Positions 1 to 8,248 of a DNA stretch of 43,232 nucleotides are shown piece after piece. Source of the DNA: Eubacteriales bacterium (GTDB lineage: Bacteria > Bacillota > Clostridia > Oscillospirales > Acutalibacteraceae); contig JAQXWS010000034.1 of assembly GCA_029225565.1 (NCBI GenBank), forward strand, positions 1 through 43,232, written 5' to 3'. The notes beneath the pieces were generated by a model. The model was not told where the DNA came from, did not search any database, and was given only the letters and a program-made list of their open reading frames with translations. The first letter of the stretch is position 1; each line of letters starts with the position of its first letter. A program made the position numbers and the translations under genes.

Positions 1-253
1 CAATCTTTCCGTTCTTCATAACCACCAGAGTGGGTATGCTCATCACACCGAACTGCATAGCCAGTTCCTGTTCCTCATCCACATTAATTTTAACAACCTT
101 GATATCGGAGCGCTCCTTGGCAATCTCCTCTACCAGAGGAGCTACCATGCGGCAAGGACCACACCAGGGAGCCCAGAAATCCATCAGGACGGGCTTGTCC
201 GAGTTCAAAACCTCTTGACCCAAATTGTTTTTATTAACACTGATAGCAGACAT
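1..253 (-). CDS. trxA: Thioredoxin, 3' end beyond window
   Basis: Small cytoplasmic dithiol protein that reduces protein disulfides; it is re-oxidised by its targets and re-reduced by a thioredoxin reductase. The 84 visible residues contain the invariant active site WCGPC (about residues 29-33, within [15 protein letters not shown]) and the cis-proline loop SIPTLVV near residue 75, as in the canonical family of about 105 residues. The start at 253 is fixed by a strong AGGAGG seven bases upstream. The last 20 or so codons lie off the left edge. A small ORF upstream on the same strand overlaps the start and may share its promoter at 525-553. A reductase-like protein is encoded at 13424-14299, but not next to it. 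Confidence 0.95.
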   Translation of the reverse strand, partial: MSAISVNKNNLGQEVLNSDKPVLMDFWAPWCGPCRMVAPLVEEIAKERSDIKVVKINVDEEQELAMQFGVMSIPTLVVMKNGKI

Positions 254-482
254 AATTAAGTCCTCCTGTTTTCTTTTTTATGGCTTTATTATATCCGGTA
301 GTCGTTCCTTGTTCTGTGATTTTATCACTTATAAAGCTGTCAGCATTACTTGTTGTTGAATATTCAATATAATCACTCACATAGTTTTGAAACAGCTCTT
401 TATCGTCACCAGCGAGTCTTGCTGTAAGTTGTTCTTCTTTTTCTGCGAGGTTAAAAACGCAATTGTCAAATTCAAAATACAC
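234..482 (-). CDS. Hypothetical acidic small protein (82 aa)
   Basis: I do not recognise this protein. It starts [19 protein letters not shown], is acidic and probably helical, and has no signal peptide or membrane segment. For: a near-consensus promoter (525-553) lies 43 bp upstream, and the first 60 residues have ordinary protein-like composition. Against: there is no clear Shine-Dalgarno, and the last dozen residues are a translation of the trxA ribosome binding site and first codons (20-bp overlap), so the natural stop may have been lost by mutation. If translated, it would be coupled to trxA. Confidence 0.4.
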   Translation of the reverse strand: MYFEFDNCVFNLAEKEEQLTARLAGDDKELFQNYVSDYIEYSTTSNADSFISDKITEQGTTTGYNKAIKKKTGGLNYVCYQC

Positions 483-524
483 GGCTTTTCGCCCTTGTTA
501 TGAAACAGTCCTGCTTACAAAAAC

Positions 525-553
525 ATTATAAAATGAAGAAGGTATAAAATCAA
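525..553 (-). promoter_or_regulatory. Sigma-A promoter for small ORF and trxA
   Basis: On the minus strand TTGATT (548-553) and a perfect TATAAT (525-530) are 17 bp apart. It is the only convincing promoter upstream of trxA, so trxA is probably transcribed through the small ORF. Confidence 0.6.
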
Positions 554-622
554 ATAATTTGTTTTGGCGTTACATAAAGTCCCTGTCGCAATGCATTGCA
601 GCACCGCATAGCAAAACATAAA

Positions 623-654
623 AAAGCCGCTGCCAAATCATAGGCAACGGCTTT
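623..654 (-). terminator. Rho-independent terminator of the small-membrane-protein operon
   Basis: The arms AAAGCCG-C-TGCC and GGCA-A-CGGCTTT form a stem with one internal mismatch and an 8-nt loop. On the minus strand it is followed by six T, 26 bp past the stop of the 102-aa gene. Confidence 0.85.
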
Positions 655-679
655 GCCGAATCGGTAAATTCGTGATGGG

Positions 680-988
680 TTATTTTGTGAGCTTCTTTTT
701 TATTACGCCCTTTGGGTCTTTGACAAAAAGAACTGCCAGCCACGCGATAAGTCCTATGGTAACCACTGTTACACCGAGAAGTGCGTCGTTAAGAATATCC
801 GCAGTAGATTGAACAAAATAATCGGCACGAAGCTCTATGTATTCTGCACAAAAATCAATAAACCACATCAGCGACGCGCCCCAAAATATAAGCGAAAGTG
901 TACCTATCCTGTACAAATCCCTGTTTTCGTTAGCGTACCATACAACGGTGGCAACAATAGCTGCAATTACTGTAATGAGTAAAGTCAT
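680..988 (-). CDS. Conserved small membrane protein (102 aa), second gene of a pair
   Basis: Function unknown. Three hydrophobic segments can be seen: residues 3-18, about 28-46 (containing GASLMWFIDF), and about 70-92. A short basic tail ends KDPKGVIKKKLTK. The acidic stretch between segments 2 and 3 (EYIELRAD) would face one side of the membrane. It follows the 137-aa membrane gene after 15 bp, and the two share one promoter and one terminator, so they probably form a two-subunit membrane unit. No catalytic motif is visible. I recall similar short proteins as conserved hypotheticals in Clostridia, but cannot name a family. Confidence 0.75.
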   Translation of the reverse strand: MTLLITVIAAIVATVVWYANENRDLYRIGTLSLIFWGASLMWFIDFCAEYIELRADYFVQSTADILNDALLGVTVVTIGLIAWLAVLFVKDPKGVIKKKLTK

Positions 989-1003
989 AATACACCTCTT
1001 GTA

Positions 1004-1417
1004 CTATGCAGCTTGTTTCTTTAAGGCCTTCTTTATTCTCTTTACCTTTGCATCAACAAAAGCACAAGCAACACCCCAAACAGCCGTAACACATACAGCC
1101 ATAGAAACGCCTACCGTTGACATTTCGTGCAGCATTTCTGCCGTATCGTCCGGACTGGCCATCGCCGATAGAAACGGCGGGAACGCTACAATCTCTCCAT
1201 GCCAAAAATGCTCAAAAACAAGGAGTAATACCCCACCCCAAAGCATAGAAAGAAGCCAGCTTAATCTCTTTGACCAAGTAATCTTTGGCTCTTCAGATAG
1301 AGCTGTCTTGCTGTCTGCAAGCTTTGGTGCCTCGAGTTTTTGCTCCCTTTTCTTTAACACTACATAAGCGGCTGTAACCACAACAGCCTCAGCAGCCGGA
1401 ATTAATACACAAGCCAT
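1004..1417 (-). CDS. Conserved small membrane protein (137 aa), first gene of a pair
   Basis: Unknown function. A hydrophobic N-terminus (residues 1-20, rich in Ala/Val) without a clear cleavage site is followed by a charged segment (residues 22-48), a second membrane helix (about 52-68, LSWLLSMLWGGVLLLVF), a loop containing HFWHGE, and a third helix (about 100-120). The end is very basic (KVKRIKKALKKQAA). The start at 1417 has a perfect AGGAGG. It leads the operon with the 102-aa protein. The matching size, topology and gene order of the two suggest partners. No enzyme motif is visible. Confidence 0.8.
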   Translation of the reverse strand: MACVLIPAAEAVVVTAAYVVLKKREQKLEAPKLADSKTALSEEPKITWSKRLSWLLSMLWGGVLLLVFEHFWHGEIVAFPPFLSAMASPDDTAEMLHEMSTVGVSMAVCVTAVWGVACAFVDAKVKRIKKALKKQAA

Positions 1418-1457
1418 AATTATACCTCCTATACATTGTGATTAATTTCACAATACA

Positions 1458-1486
1458 ATTATACTAACACAAAATCATATATGCAA
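1458..1486 (-). promoter_or_regulatory. Sigma-A promoter of the small-membrane-protein operon
   Basis: Minus-strand TTGCAT (1481-1486), a 17-bp spacer and a perfect TATAAT (1458-1463), about 40 bp before the first start codon. A GC-rich palindrome (CCCCC-T-GGGGG, about 1489-1499) lies directly upstream of the -35 in otherwise AT-rich DNA and may be an operator or the end of an upstream hairpin. Confidence 0.75.
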
Positions 1487-1570
1487 GCCCCCCTGGGGGT
1501 TGTAAATAAAAAATTCCGAAAATAATCACCCTCATATTACGAGTATTATCCCCACGGAGAATAATATAGA

Positions 1571-1587
1571 GGCGAACACAGTTCGCC
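1571..1587. repeat. Short palindromic unit downstream of the surface-protein gene
   Basis: GGCGAAC-aca-GTTCGCC is a perfect 7-bp stem with a 3-nt loop in the 220-bp gap between two genes. No T-run follows on either strand, so it is not a standard terminator. Palindromes of this form look like REP-type dispersed units. No second copy occurs in this window. The rest of 1487-1640 is AT-rich with only weak dyads. Confidence 0.5.
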
Positions 1588-1640
1588 CCTACATTGATTG
1601 TGATATTTAGGTTATCGTTTCATTTTTGATACGCAACCGA

Positions 1641-4600
1641 TTATGATTTTGTGGTTACAGACTTCGCCTTTGACCAGCTTGAGTAAATCTTTGTAGCCTT
1701 GCCGTTAATTTTTACTGTCTTGTAGGTACGAACGCGAACATAGTAACGCTTCTTTGCCCTAAGCTTTGATACAGTCTTTGAGGTTGTGCCGGTCTTGCTG
1801 ATGGTCACAGTCTTTGGACTGCTGAACTTTCTGCTGGTACTGTACTGCACCTGGTAACCGGTGGTCTGTGTAGTACGCTTATACCACTTTACAGTAAACT
1901 TCTTTGAGCCGGCTTTCAGCGAAGAAATGCTGGTTGACTTAGGCTTGATTGTGAAGTACAGGGTCTTTGTACCGCTGTACTTACCTCTGAATCTTACTGT
2001 CACCTTATACTTGCCAACATACTTGCGGCCTTTAGCATAAGACACAGTATAGTCCGTATTCTTAACAAGCTTCTTACCGGTTCTGTCCTTTACGGTAACG
2101 GTTGGTGTCTTAGTCTTGCCGTTGTAGATATACGATGTACCGCTAAGTTTAACCGAGCTGATGCGGGCGATGGTCTGGGTTGACTTGACAGTGCCGCATA
2201 CGGAACACTTGGTTACTATCTTGCCTGCGGCAGATGTTGTTGCCCTGGTGGTATAAGTCTTGTAGGTATGGGCAAGCTTTGGTATTGACTCGGTCTTTGT
2301 TACTTTACACACCTTGCAGGTATAGGTCTTTACGCCGGTTGAGGTACAGGTCGGTGCCTTTGTTACCACGCCGCTATTGTAGGTATGGGGCAGCTTGGCA
2401 ACCTCCTCCTGTCTTACCTCGTGATCACAACATAAGCATTTATATCCTTCTGTCCAGCCAACACTGAAGCAGGTTGGCTTTACTGCGTCACTTGTCTTCA
2501 CATTTGTGTGGTTACATGTTACTGTTGCTTTAAACGAAGCGTCGGACGCCGGGCCGTAAACCATTGCTGTGATGAATATCTGCTCGCCTGCCTTGAGCTC
2601 ATAGACCATTGTCTCTTTTCCGGGTTCAAAATAAAAGTCATCTCTCGCAGTATTTGATGCAACAGCAAAAATACTAATACCGTTCATATCACTGATAGTT
2701 GCGGTGTAGGTTCCGTCCTGAGTAGCAGTAAAGCATGCTGTTGACAATTGAGATGTTTCACTAAAGGTGCAGGTTATGCTTTGGTTTAATTCAACATCGC
2801 TTACAAAAGGCTCCTTGTGTCCGCACTCAACGCAAACGCCTACCGGATCTTTATGCTCAGTCATTTCGATTTCTGCGTCTTCACCTTGGGCTCCGCAGAT
2901 TGCGCATTTTGTTTTTGCAAGTCCCTTTGAGGTGCAGGTTGGTGCTGTAATAATTTCATCATTAACAAAGGAATGAGTACACTCCACACCTTCTTCCAAA
3001 TCTATTGAAACAAAGGTATTGCCTCTATTATTTGCATATGTCTCAGCGGTGGAGCCGGTGTGACCGTAAATTGTAGCAGAGTCATAAACAAAATAACTTG
3101 GTAATGTAGTGTCTTTATTGTTAATTATGATTGTTTCAACATTTGAGTCAGAAAATGCATTACTGCCTATTTTAGTAACTGAGGCAGGAACATCAACATA
3201 ATAAATACCGCAACCGTAAAAAGCTCTATCGCCTATTGTTTCAAGTGTTGAGGGAAGCTTAACCGAGAAGAGCTTATCACAATATTCAAATGCATATTCA
3301 TCTATTGTTTTTAATCCTTCATTTAATTCAACCGAGCTGAGATTCTTACAGTATTCAAAAGCATAACGACCGATATATTCAACTGTTGAAGAAAGCTTTA
3401 CTCCCGAAATCAAGGAAGCATAGAATGCATCAAATCCAATTGATTTAACGCCTTCAGGAACAACTAATGTTTCTGTTAATGAGGGAAGAGTATAGATAAG
3501 GGCAGTTCCATCCTTTGAACAAACAATATTATCAACCGACTTATATGATTCATTTGCATCAGCAATGCTGATTGATTTCAAATCATAGCAGCAAGCGAAT
3601 ACGGAGCCGTTGAAATATTTAACGCTTGCGGGAATTGTTACCGATTCCACGGCAGTATTTCCGAAAGCCCAATCATGTATATTCTCAATGCCTTCATTAA
3701 GTATTATTGTTTTAAGATTTCTGCAGTCACAAAATGCTTCTTCATAAATTGTTTTAACAGAGCCTGGAATTGTTATGGATTCAATTGCAGTACCGGAAAA
3801 AGCGCTGTAATCGATATAATCAACACCTTCACCAAGCGTTACTGTTTTAAGATTTATGCAGTTAGAAAATGCATCTTTATCAATTGTTTTAACAGAACCG
3901 GGAATTGTAACGCTTGTTAAATATTCACAATCCTCAAAGACACTTTCTGCAATATATGTTACGGGAATGCCATTTATTTTGCTGAGAATTGTTACATCGG
4001 TAGGAGTGTCGAACTTACATCCTTGGACATAATAAATATCGTTTTTTGTGTCGGCATCGGTATCTTTAAGATAGACAACACCGTTGTCAACATATGCTTC
4101 GTTAAAATCAATATGAACATTGAATTGCTCATCTACTTTTGTCGGGTCTACATAACTAACTGCAAAATAAACAGTTTCTCCCTCAGAGGCACAATAATCA
4201 ATACGACAGTTTAGATCTTCACCGCCATCATCATCTGACGAAATTGGATTTTCAGTATTAATATTTCTTGACGAAAAAAGGGAACCATAGGTATCAATGT
4301 CACCGTCACCTGTTGTGTAAAATGTAAATACACCGTCTTTCTGTGCAGTGGCCTTATAAAAAAGATATCCGCCTTCATCCGAAATGCTGACATTCTCATC
4401 TACAAAGGCTGTTGGGCTGTCTGCCGTAACCGTTGCTTTAATAGGTACTACATAATTTGGATTTGCGATACCGCAAACTGCGCATGTAGCATTATTCTCA
4501 CCGAAGCTGTGACCGAGTGCAGAGTTTTCCTCTGTTCTGCTTACGAATTCACCGCAGGCACACTTTGCACTTTCAGTGCCGTTTTCGGTACAGGTTGCAT

Positions 4601-7109
4601 TGCCGTCCGATACATAGTCACCGTAGCTGTGGGTATGTTCTGTATCAGGCTCGGCATAACCACAGCCTGCCTTTACGGCAACAACCTTAGTTATCTTAAA
4701 GCCGTAATATTCAGTCGAACTGTCGGAATGGAAATAAATCTTAATATAGTCACAGTCAAATGTATATGTTTTACCTGCAGCTGCAGTGCCTTCATATTTT
4801 GCTAATTGGTTTCCGTTTTTGTCATAAACCCTTAGGTAATCATAGTTTGATTCTGTCTTAAACTGATCGTCAAAGGTAATGGAAATGGTATCTGCACCGG
4901 GATAGGAAAGCTCATAATCTTCGTTAGTATTGCTTTTATAATTATGCTCCGACTCGGGAAGATTTTCGGTTTCCTCAACAACAAATGCAAAGTTTTTGCA
5001 TCTATGATGCTCGATGGTTTTGTCTTTGCTGTATGTTGTTACAACCTCGTGGTCAACCATATTGGTTTCGTTACGGTTTTCCGTTGTGTTGCAAATTGTG
5101 CAGGTGTATAAATCGCATCCCTTTGCATAGCAGGTGGGCTCAACGATTTTTGTAAACACGTAGTTATGATCCGCGTATATTGGGGTTCCTTCAACATTTT
5201 CATACTTTACTTCCAGGGGCTCACCCGGTGCGCCGATGCATCCCGGATAAACACTGTTATCATATACTCTGTCACCGTTCAATACAGGGGAGGTCTGTGT
5301 ACCAATCTTCTGTCCCCAAATTGAACCGTCATAAACCTTTTCGCCAACCTTGTAGCCTTGAGAAAGCAAATATGCCACTTTACCGGTTGCAATTTCTTCT
5401 GCAGTTTTATTCATAAATTTATCAGCAGAAGAAGAGCTGTTTATATATCCTGCCTTCAGGCTGCAAGCATCTGAATTGTTGTAGCAATTATAAGCACGAG
5501 CACGGTCAAGCAATCCTATTATACTGCCACTTGTTGAGTATTCCGATATTACCAATCCGTCATTATAGCAGTTTGCTATAACACATTCCTTGCCTTGATC
5601 GTAGTTATTGGTATTACAAGCTTCGGCACCGCATATACCACCGGTCCATTCTCCGCCTTTGACAGTTGCCGAGTTTTTACAATTAGTTATATATCCGGCT
5701 TCCAAAAATCCGCATATACCTGCAATGCTCCTTCCACCTTGAATATACGAATCCGAAAGACAAACATTAGAAATATTAGAATATAGGCAGTATCCAAACA
5801 ATCCTGCATAATATTCGGAAGCCTTATAAAACAAACCACTGATTGTATGGCCTTGACCGTCAAAGGTTCCCTTGTAAGCCTTATTGTCATCCCTACTTGA
5901 GGGATTGTATCCAATAGGCTTCCAAGCAACAAAGTCACTTGTCTCATCAGCAACAGAGCCATCTGCCTTTAATACATTACGGTTTACGGTAATATCTGCA
6001 GTAAGCTTTGCATTGGCACTTGTGTTTTTAGCAGTACCGTCGGTTAATGTGCCGTTAACAAGGCCTGCAAACCAATAAAGTTCGCCTGCACTTGAAATTT
6101 CATACGGGCTTTCAACAGTACCGTCGCCGTTTGGCTTAACAGGTGTGCTGTCTGCATTTAAGCAACGGGTGCAATATCCGTCAACATATTTGTGGCCCAA
6201 TGCAGTAACATCAGAATTATCAATGCTTCTTGTTATGTTACAAACTGAGCATTTTTGATTGATTTTTTCATTTGCAGCACAGGTTGCAGGTTTTCTGTCA
6301 ACCTCTGTCCAAGTATGGCCTAACGCAGGCGCGCCAGGGTCATTGACTGTTTGTGTTGCATCACAAACAGAGCATTTTTGATTGATTTTTCCGGTTTGAG
6401 TACAGGTTGCAGGAGTTTTGCTTTCCTCTGCCCAAGTATGCCCTTTTGCATCCTCGGTAATCATTTTGTATGTAAGCGAGCAAACGCTACAACTTTTTTC
6501 TACATAGCCGTAATTTGTACAATCTGCTTCACCAGTGCTGACAACTGTTGTATTATGCTCACAATCGGTAAGCACAAATTCACTCAGCTGCATGCATTTT
6601 ACGGAGCCTGAATTCTTTGTGATTTCAAGCTTAAAATACTTGTACTCAGCATCTGTCATATCACAGGCGAATGAATATGTGGTTTTGTTTGTATTCTTCA
6701 GGACGGTATCGCCAATAACCTTGTGGATTACATCCCAAGTACCTGTCTTTGTTTTGGTGTTATAGTCGTTACAGCCGTAAAGAGTCCAGTCCTTAGGATT
6801 TCTTGAGGTTTCGGTTGCGGTATCGTCACCGGTGGACATTTGGTAACCGCTGACCTTAATTGCACTTGAAGCCTCAATAACTATGTAAGCGCTGGAAAAA
6901 TTGGTAACACACCATTTTGTGTCCACGCTACCGTCAATTAGCTTATCGCAGTTTTCTGTTCCGCCGGCAGAGCTTGCACCGGCTGTTCCGTCAAGTGCTG
7001 TAAAGGTTACGCCCTCGTATGCAAATGCGGTGACAGGACATACTGACACCACCATAAGAATACTCAGCACAATACTCAACATCTTTTTTAATACGCTTTT
7101 GTATTGCAT
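1641..7109 (-). CDS. Large secreted BspA-like multidomain Cys-rich surface protein (1822 aa)
   Basis: Secreted adhesin-like protein. Approximate residues: signal peptide 1-30 (hydrophobic core, TAFA cleavage site); discoidin/F5-8C-like domain 34-185; Cys modules of the form TCxxxGxxxxxCxxC followed by H-x-aromatic, 186-325; GLUG-like beta-helix region 326-620 (WTGGICG, AGICGF); more Cys modules; CUB-like domain 715-815; PPC-like domain 890-1000; about eight BspA-type LRR_5 repeats 1035-1365 (TIPGSVKTIxxxAFxxC); a second PPC-like domain 1450-1540; Cys modules to 1640; a YNGK..P/TVxVK repeat domain 1645-1720; terminal Fn3 domain 1725-1822. There is no LPXTG, SLH or membrane anchor; the strongly basic C-terminus may hold the wall non-covalently. 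The start is set by GGAGG at 7 nt. It has its own promoter with LytTR-like sites, next to a LytTR gene. Ligand unknown. Confidence 0.9.
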   Translation of the reverse strand: MQYKSVLKKMLSIVLSILMVVSVCPVTAFAYEGVTFTALDGTAGASSAGGTENCDKLIDGSVDTKWCVTNFSSAYIVIEASSAIKVSGYQMSTGDDTATETSRNPKDWTLYGCNDYNTKTKTGTWDVIHKVIGDTVLKNTNKTTYSFACDMTDAEYKYFKLEITKNSGSVKCMQLSEFVLTDCEHNTTVVSTGEADCTNYGYVEKSCSVCSLTYKMITEDAKGHTWAEESKTPATCTQTGKINQKCSVCDATQTVNDPGAPALGHTWTEVDRKPATCAANEKINQKCSVCNITRSIDNSDVTALGHKYVDGYCTRCLNADSTPVKPNGDGTVESPYEISSAGELYWFAGLVNGTLTDGTAKNTSANAKLTADITVNRNVLKADGSVADETSDFVAWKPIGYNPSSRDDNKAYKGTFDGQGHTISGLFYKASEYYAGLFGYCLYSNISNVCLSDSYIQGGRSIAGICGFLEAGYITNCKNSATVKGGEWTGGICGAEACNTNNYDQGKECVIANCYNDGLVISEYSTSGSIIGLLDRARAYNCYNNSDACSLKAGYINSSSSADKFMNKTAEEIATGKVAYLLSQGYKVGEKVYDGSIWGQKIGTQTSPVLNGDRVYDNSVYPGCIGAPGEPLEVKYENVEGTPIYADHNYVFTKIVEPTCYAKGCDLYTCTICNTTENRNETNMVDHEVVTTYSKDKTIEHHRCKNFAFVVEETENLPESEHNYKSNTNEDYELSYPGADTISITFDDQFKTESNYDYLRVYDKNGNQLAKYEGTAAAGKTYTFDCDYIKIYFHSDSSTEYYGFKITKVVAVKAGCGYAEPDTEHTHSYGDYVSDGNATCTENGTESAKCACGEFVSRTEENSALGHSFGENNATCAVCGIANPNYVVPIKATVTADSPTAFVDENVSISDEGGYLFYKATAQKDGVFTFYTTGDGDIDTYGSLFSSRNINTENPISSDDDGGEDLNCRIDYCASEGETVYFAVSYVDPTKVDEQFNVHIDFNEAYVDNGVVYLKDTDADTKNDIYYVQGCKFDTPTDVTILSKINGIPVTYIAESVFEDCEYLTSVTIPGSVKTIDKDAFSNCINLKTVTLGEGVDYIDYSAFSGTAIESITIPGSVKTIYEEAFCDCRNLKTIILNEGIENIHDWAFGNTAVESVTIPASVKYFNGSVFACCYDLKSISIADANESYKSVDNIVCSKDGTALIYTLPSLTETLVVPEGVKSIGFDAFYASLISGVKLSSTVEYIGRYAFEYCKNLSSVELNEGLKTIDEYAFEYCDKLFSVKLPSTLETIGDRAFYGCGIYYVDVPASVTKIGSNAFSDSNVETIIINNKDTTLPSYFVYDSATIYGHTGSTAETYANNRGNTFVSIDLEEGVECTHSFVNDEIITAPTCTSKGLAKTKCAICGAQGEDAEIEMTEHKDPVGVCVECGHKEPFVSDVELNQSITCTFSETSQLSTACFTATQDGTYTATISDMNGISIFAVASNTARDDFYFEPGKETMVYELKAGEQIFITAMVYGPASDASFKATVTCNHTNVKTSDAVKPTCFSVGWTEGYKCLCCDHEVRQEEVAKLPHTYNSGVVTKAPTCTSTGVKTYTCKVCKVTKTESIPKLAHTYKTYTTRATTSAAGKIVTKCSVCGTVKSTQTIARISSVKLSGTSYIYNGKTKTPTVTVKDRTGKKLVKNTDYTVSYAKGRKYVGKYKVTVRFRGKYSGTKTLYFTIKPKSTSISSLKAGSKKFTVKWYKRTTQTTGYQVQYSTSRKFSSPKTVTISKTGTTSKTVSKLRAKKRYYVRVRTYKTVKINGKATKIYSSWSKAKSVTTKS

Positions 7110-7152
7110 AATACTACCTCCTTGTTAAAAATAACAATATATATACTCCTTT

Positions 7153-7181
7153 AGTATATATAACTGCATAATCATTTTCAA
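7153..7181 (-). promoter_or_regulatory. Sigma-A promoter of the surface-protein gene
   Basis: Minus-strand TTGAAA (7176-7181), a 17-bp spacer and TATACT (7153-7158), 44 bp before the start codon. The candidate LytTR sites begin 12 bp upstream of the -35. Confidence 0.75.
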
Positions 7182-7193
7182 CCAACTTGGAAC

Positions 7194-7223
7194 AAAACGA
7201 CAATTAAACGGCGTAAAACGACA
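7194..7223 (-). promoter_or_regulatory. Candidate LytTR binding site: two 9-bp direct repeats 12 bp apart
   Basis: On the minus strand TGTCGTTTT occurs twice (7215-7223 and 7194-7202), separated by exactly 12 bp, with a third CCGTTT between them. The three CGTTT cores are 10 and 11 bp apart, so all lie on one helix face. Paired 9-bp direct repeats with a 12-13 bp gap just upstream of a -35 are the known architecture of LytTR-family (AgrA/ComE type) targets. The neighbouring gene encodes a LytTR protein. Binding itself is inference. Confidence 0.6.
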
Positions 7224-7225
7224 TA

Positions 7226-7254
7226 ACCACCGCATACCCAAAGTGTGCGGTGGT
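7226..7254 (-). terminator. Hairpin after the LytTR regulator gene
   Basis: The 11-bp arms ACCACCGCATA and TGTGCGGTGGT have a 7-nt loop and one G.U pair, and begin 6 bp past the regulator stop. The T-run on the minus strand is delayed (GTCGTTTT), so termination may be partial and the surface-protein gene could receive some read-through. Confidence 0.55.
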
Positions 7255-7259
7255 AAAAA

Positions 7260-8081
7260 TCAATCTTCTGCTGTATTAATATATCTGCCAAGGTACAGAT
7301 TCAACGCCGTTGCTGCGTCATCACTGTTCTGGGTAAAACTAATATCCGAGATGTCAAAAAGGATACATCCGCAGTGGCCGCTGAATGTGGGAAAACAAAT
7401 AATTTTTAAGTAAGTGTCAATCTCGGGACTGTAGTCAATCAGTTCCAGCATTTCTCCGTACAGGGTTGCGCGCTCATAGGCTTTGAGCCACTTTGAGTCC
7501 ATATTACTGAAAATGGCGCCAAAGGAATTGCCTATTAATTGTTCGAGTGGTAGCTTTTCCAGCCTTGCCAATGCGGGATTTCCGTATCTGAATATCCAGT
7601 CAACAGCATGCTTTTTTTCGTCAAAAATCATCTCTATATCAGTAAAGGCAAAGGGCAGATTGTCAAAGCTTTTATAATACTTGCAATACTCGTCCTTTGT
7701 GACAGGTATATTGCCATCAAAAAAGCTACTGACAATACGCTTTCGGATAGTGTGAAACTGATCAATGATTTGTTTTTTCTTGCGTTTTGTGTATTCAAGA
7801 TTTTCGCCGTTAATCAACTCTATTTTGTCATCAATGTTGTGAATGGCCATTGCAGATACAATACATCCGCGATAAACCTCTATAAAATCATCACTCAACA
7901 TATCAGCCAACCGGGAAACGGACATTCTTGTTTTGTATATTTTATTCTTGACGGTATGAATTTCTACGGATTTTCCCGATGTTTGCACATAAATAATTGA
8001 TTCCGTATTTAGCACAACCTGTTTTCTGTCGGATATTATTTTTAAGTATTTTGATTCCTCCAAACCAAACACCTCTGTCAT
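7260..8081 (-). CDS. LytTR-family transcription regulator with C-terminal PAS-like domain (273 aa)
   Basis: DNA-binding regulator. A LytTR domain occupies residues about 10-112 (IIYVQTSGKSVEIH; VYRGCIVSAMAIHNID; NGENLEYTKRKKKQI, the usual nG..l.isrr end). It is followed by a PAS-like sensor at about 125-250 (FAFTDIEMIFD, YGNPALARL, GNSFGAIF). In the common LytR/AgrA architecture LytTR is C-terminal behind a receiver domain; here it comes first and there is no receiver, so the signal is probably sensed by the PAS-like domain or a bound ligand. The ATG at 8081 has no good Shine-Dalgarno. GGAGG lies inside the first codons without a well-placed start after it, so the start is uncertain. It is transcribed toward the large surface protein, its likely target. 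Confidence 0.8.
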   Translation of the reverse strand: MTEVFGLEESKYLKIISDRKQVVLNTESIIYVQTSGKSVEIHTVKNKIYKTRMSVSRLADMLSDDFIEVYRGCIVSAMAIHNIDDKIELINGENLEYTKRKKKQIIDQFHTIRKRIVSSFFDGNIPVTKDEYCKYYKSFDNLPFAFTDIEMIFDEKKHAVDWIFRYGNPALARLEKLPLEQLIGNSFGAIFSNMDSKWLKAYERATLYGEMLELIDYSPEIDTYLKIICFPTFSGHCGCILFDISDISFTQNSDDAATALNLYLGRYINTAED

Positions 8082-8103
8082 TATTCAAATAGTATTCAAC
8101 AAA

Positions 8104-8132
8104 ATTATGCAGTATTATCAACTGTTTGTCAA
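8104..8132 (-). promoter_or_regulatory. Sigma-A promoter of the LytTR gene
   Basis: Perfect minus-strand TTGACA (8127-8132), 17 bp, CATAAT (8104-8109), 23 bp before the annotated start. This makes the leader very short and supports the start at or near 8081. Confidence 0.7.
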
Positions 8133-8171
8133 TAAATAATTATAAATAATATAAGCCGAAAAACAGATGTT

Positions 8172-8210
8172 TTGCACTAACTTGTTGTGCAATATTTTTT
8201 GTGGTATAAT
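8172..8210 (+). promoter_or_regulatory. Promoter of the TraX-like gene with overlapping dyad
   Basis: TTGTTG (8182-8187), 17 bp, perfect TATAAT (8205-8210). An inverted repeat TTGCAC-N9-GTGCAA (8172-8177 / 8187-8192) covers the -35 and could be a repressor site. AGGAGGAGATGATG follows before the start codon. Confidence 0.65.
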
Positions 8211-8248
8211 CAAATAAAGACAATTCATATACAGGAGGAGATGATGAT

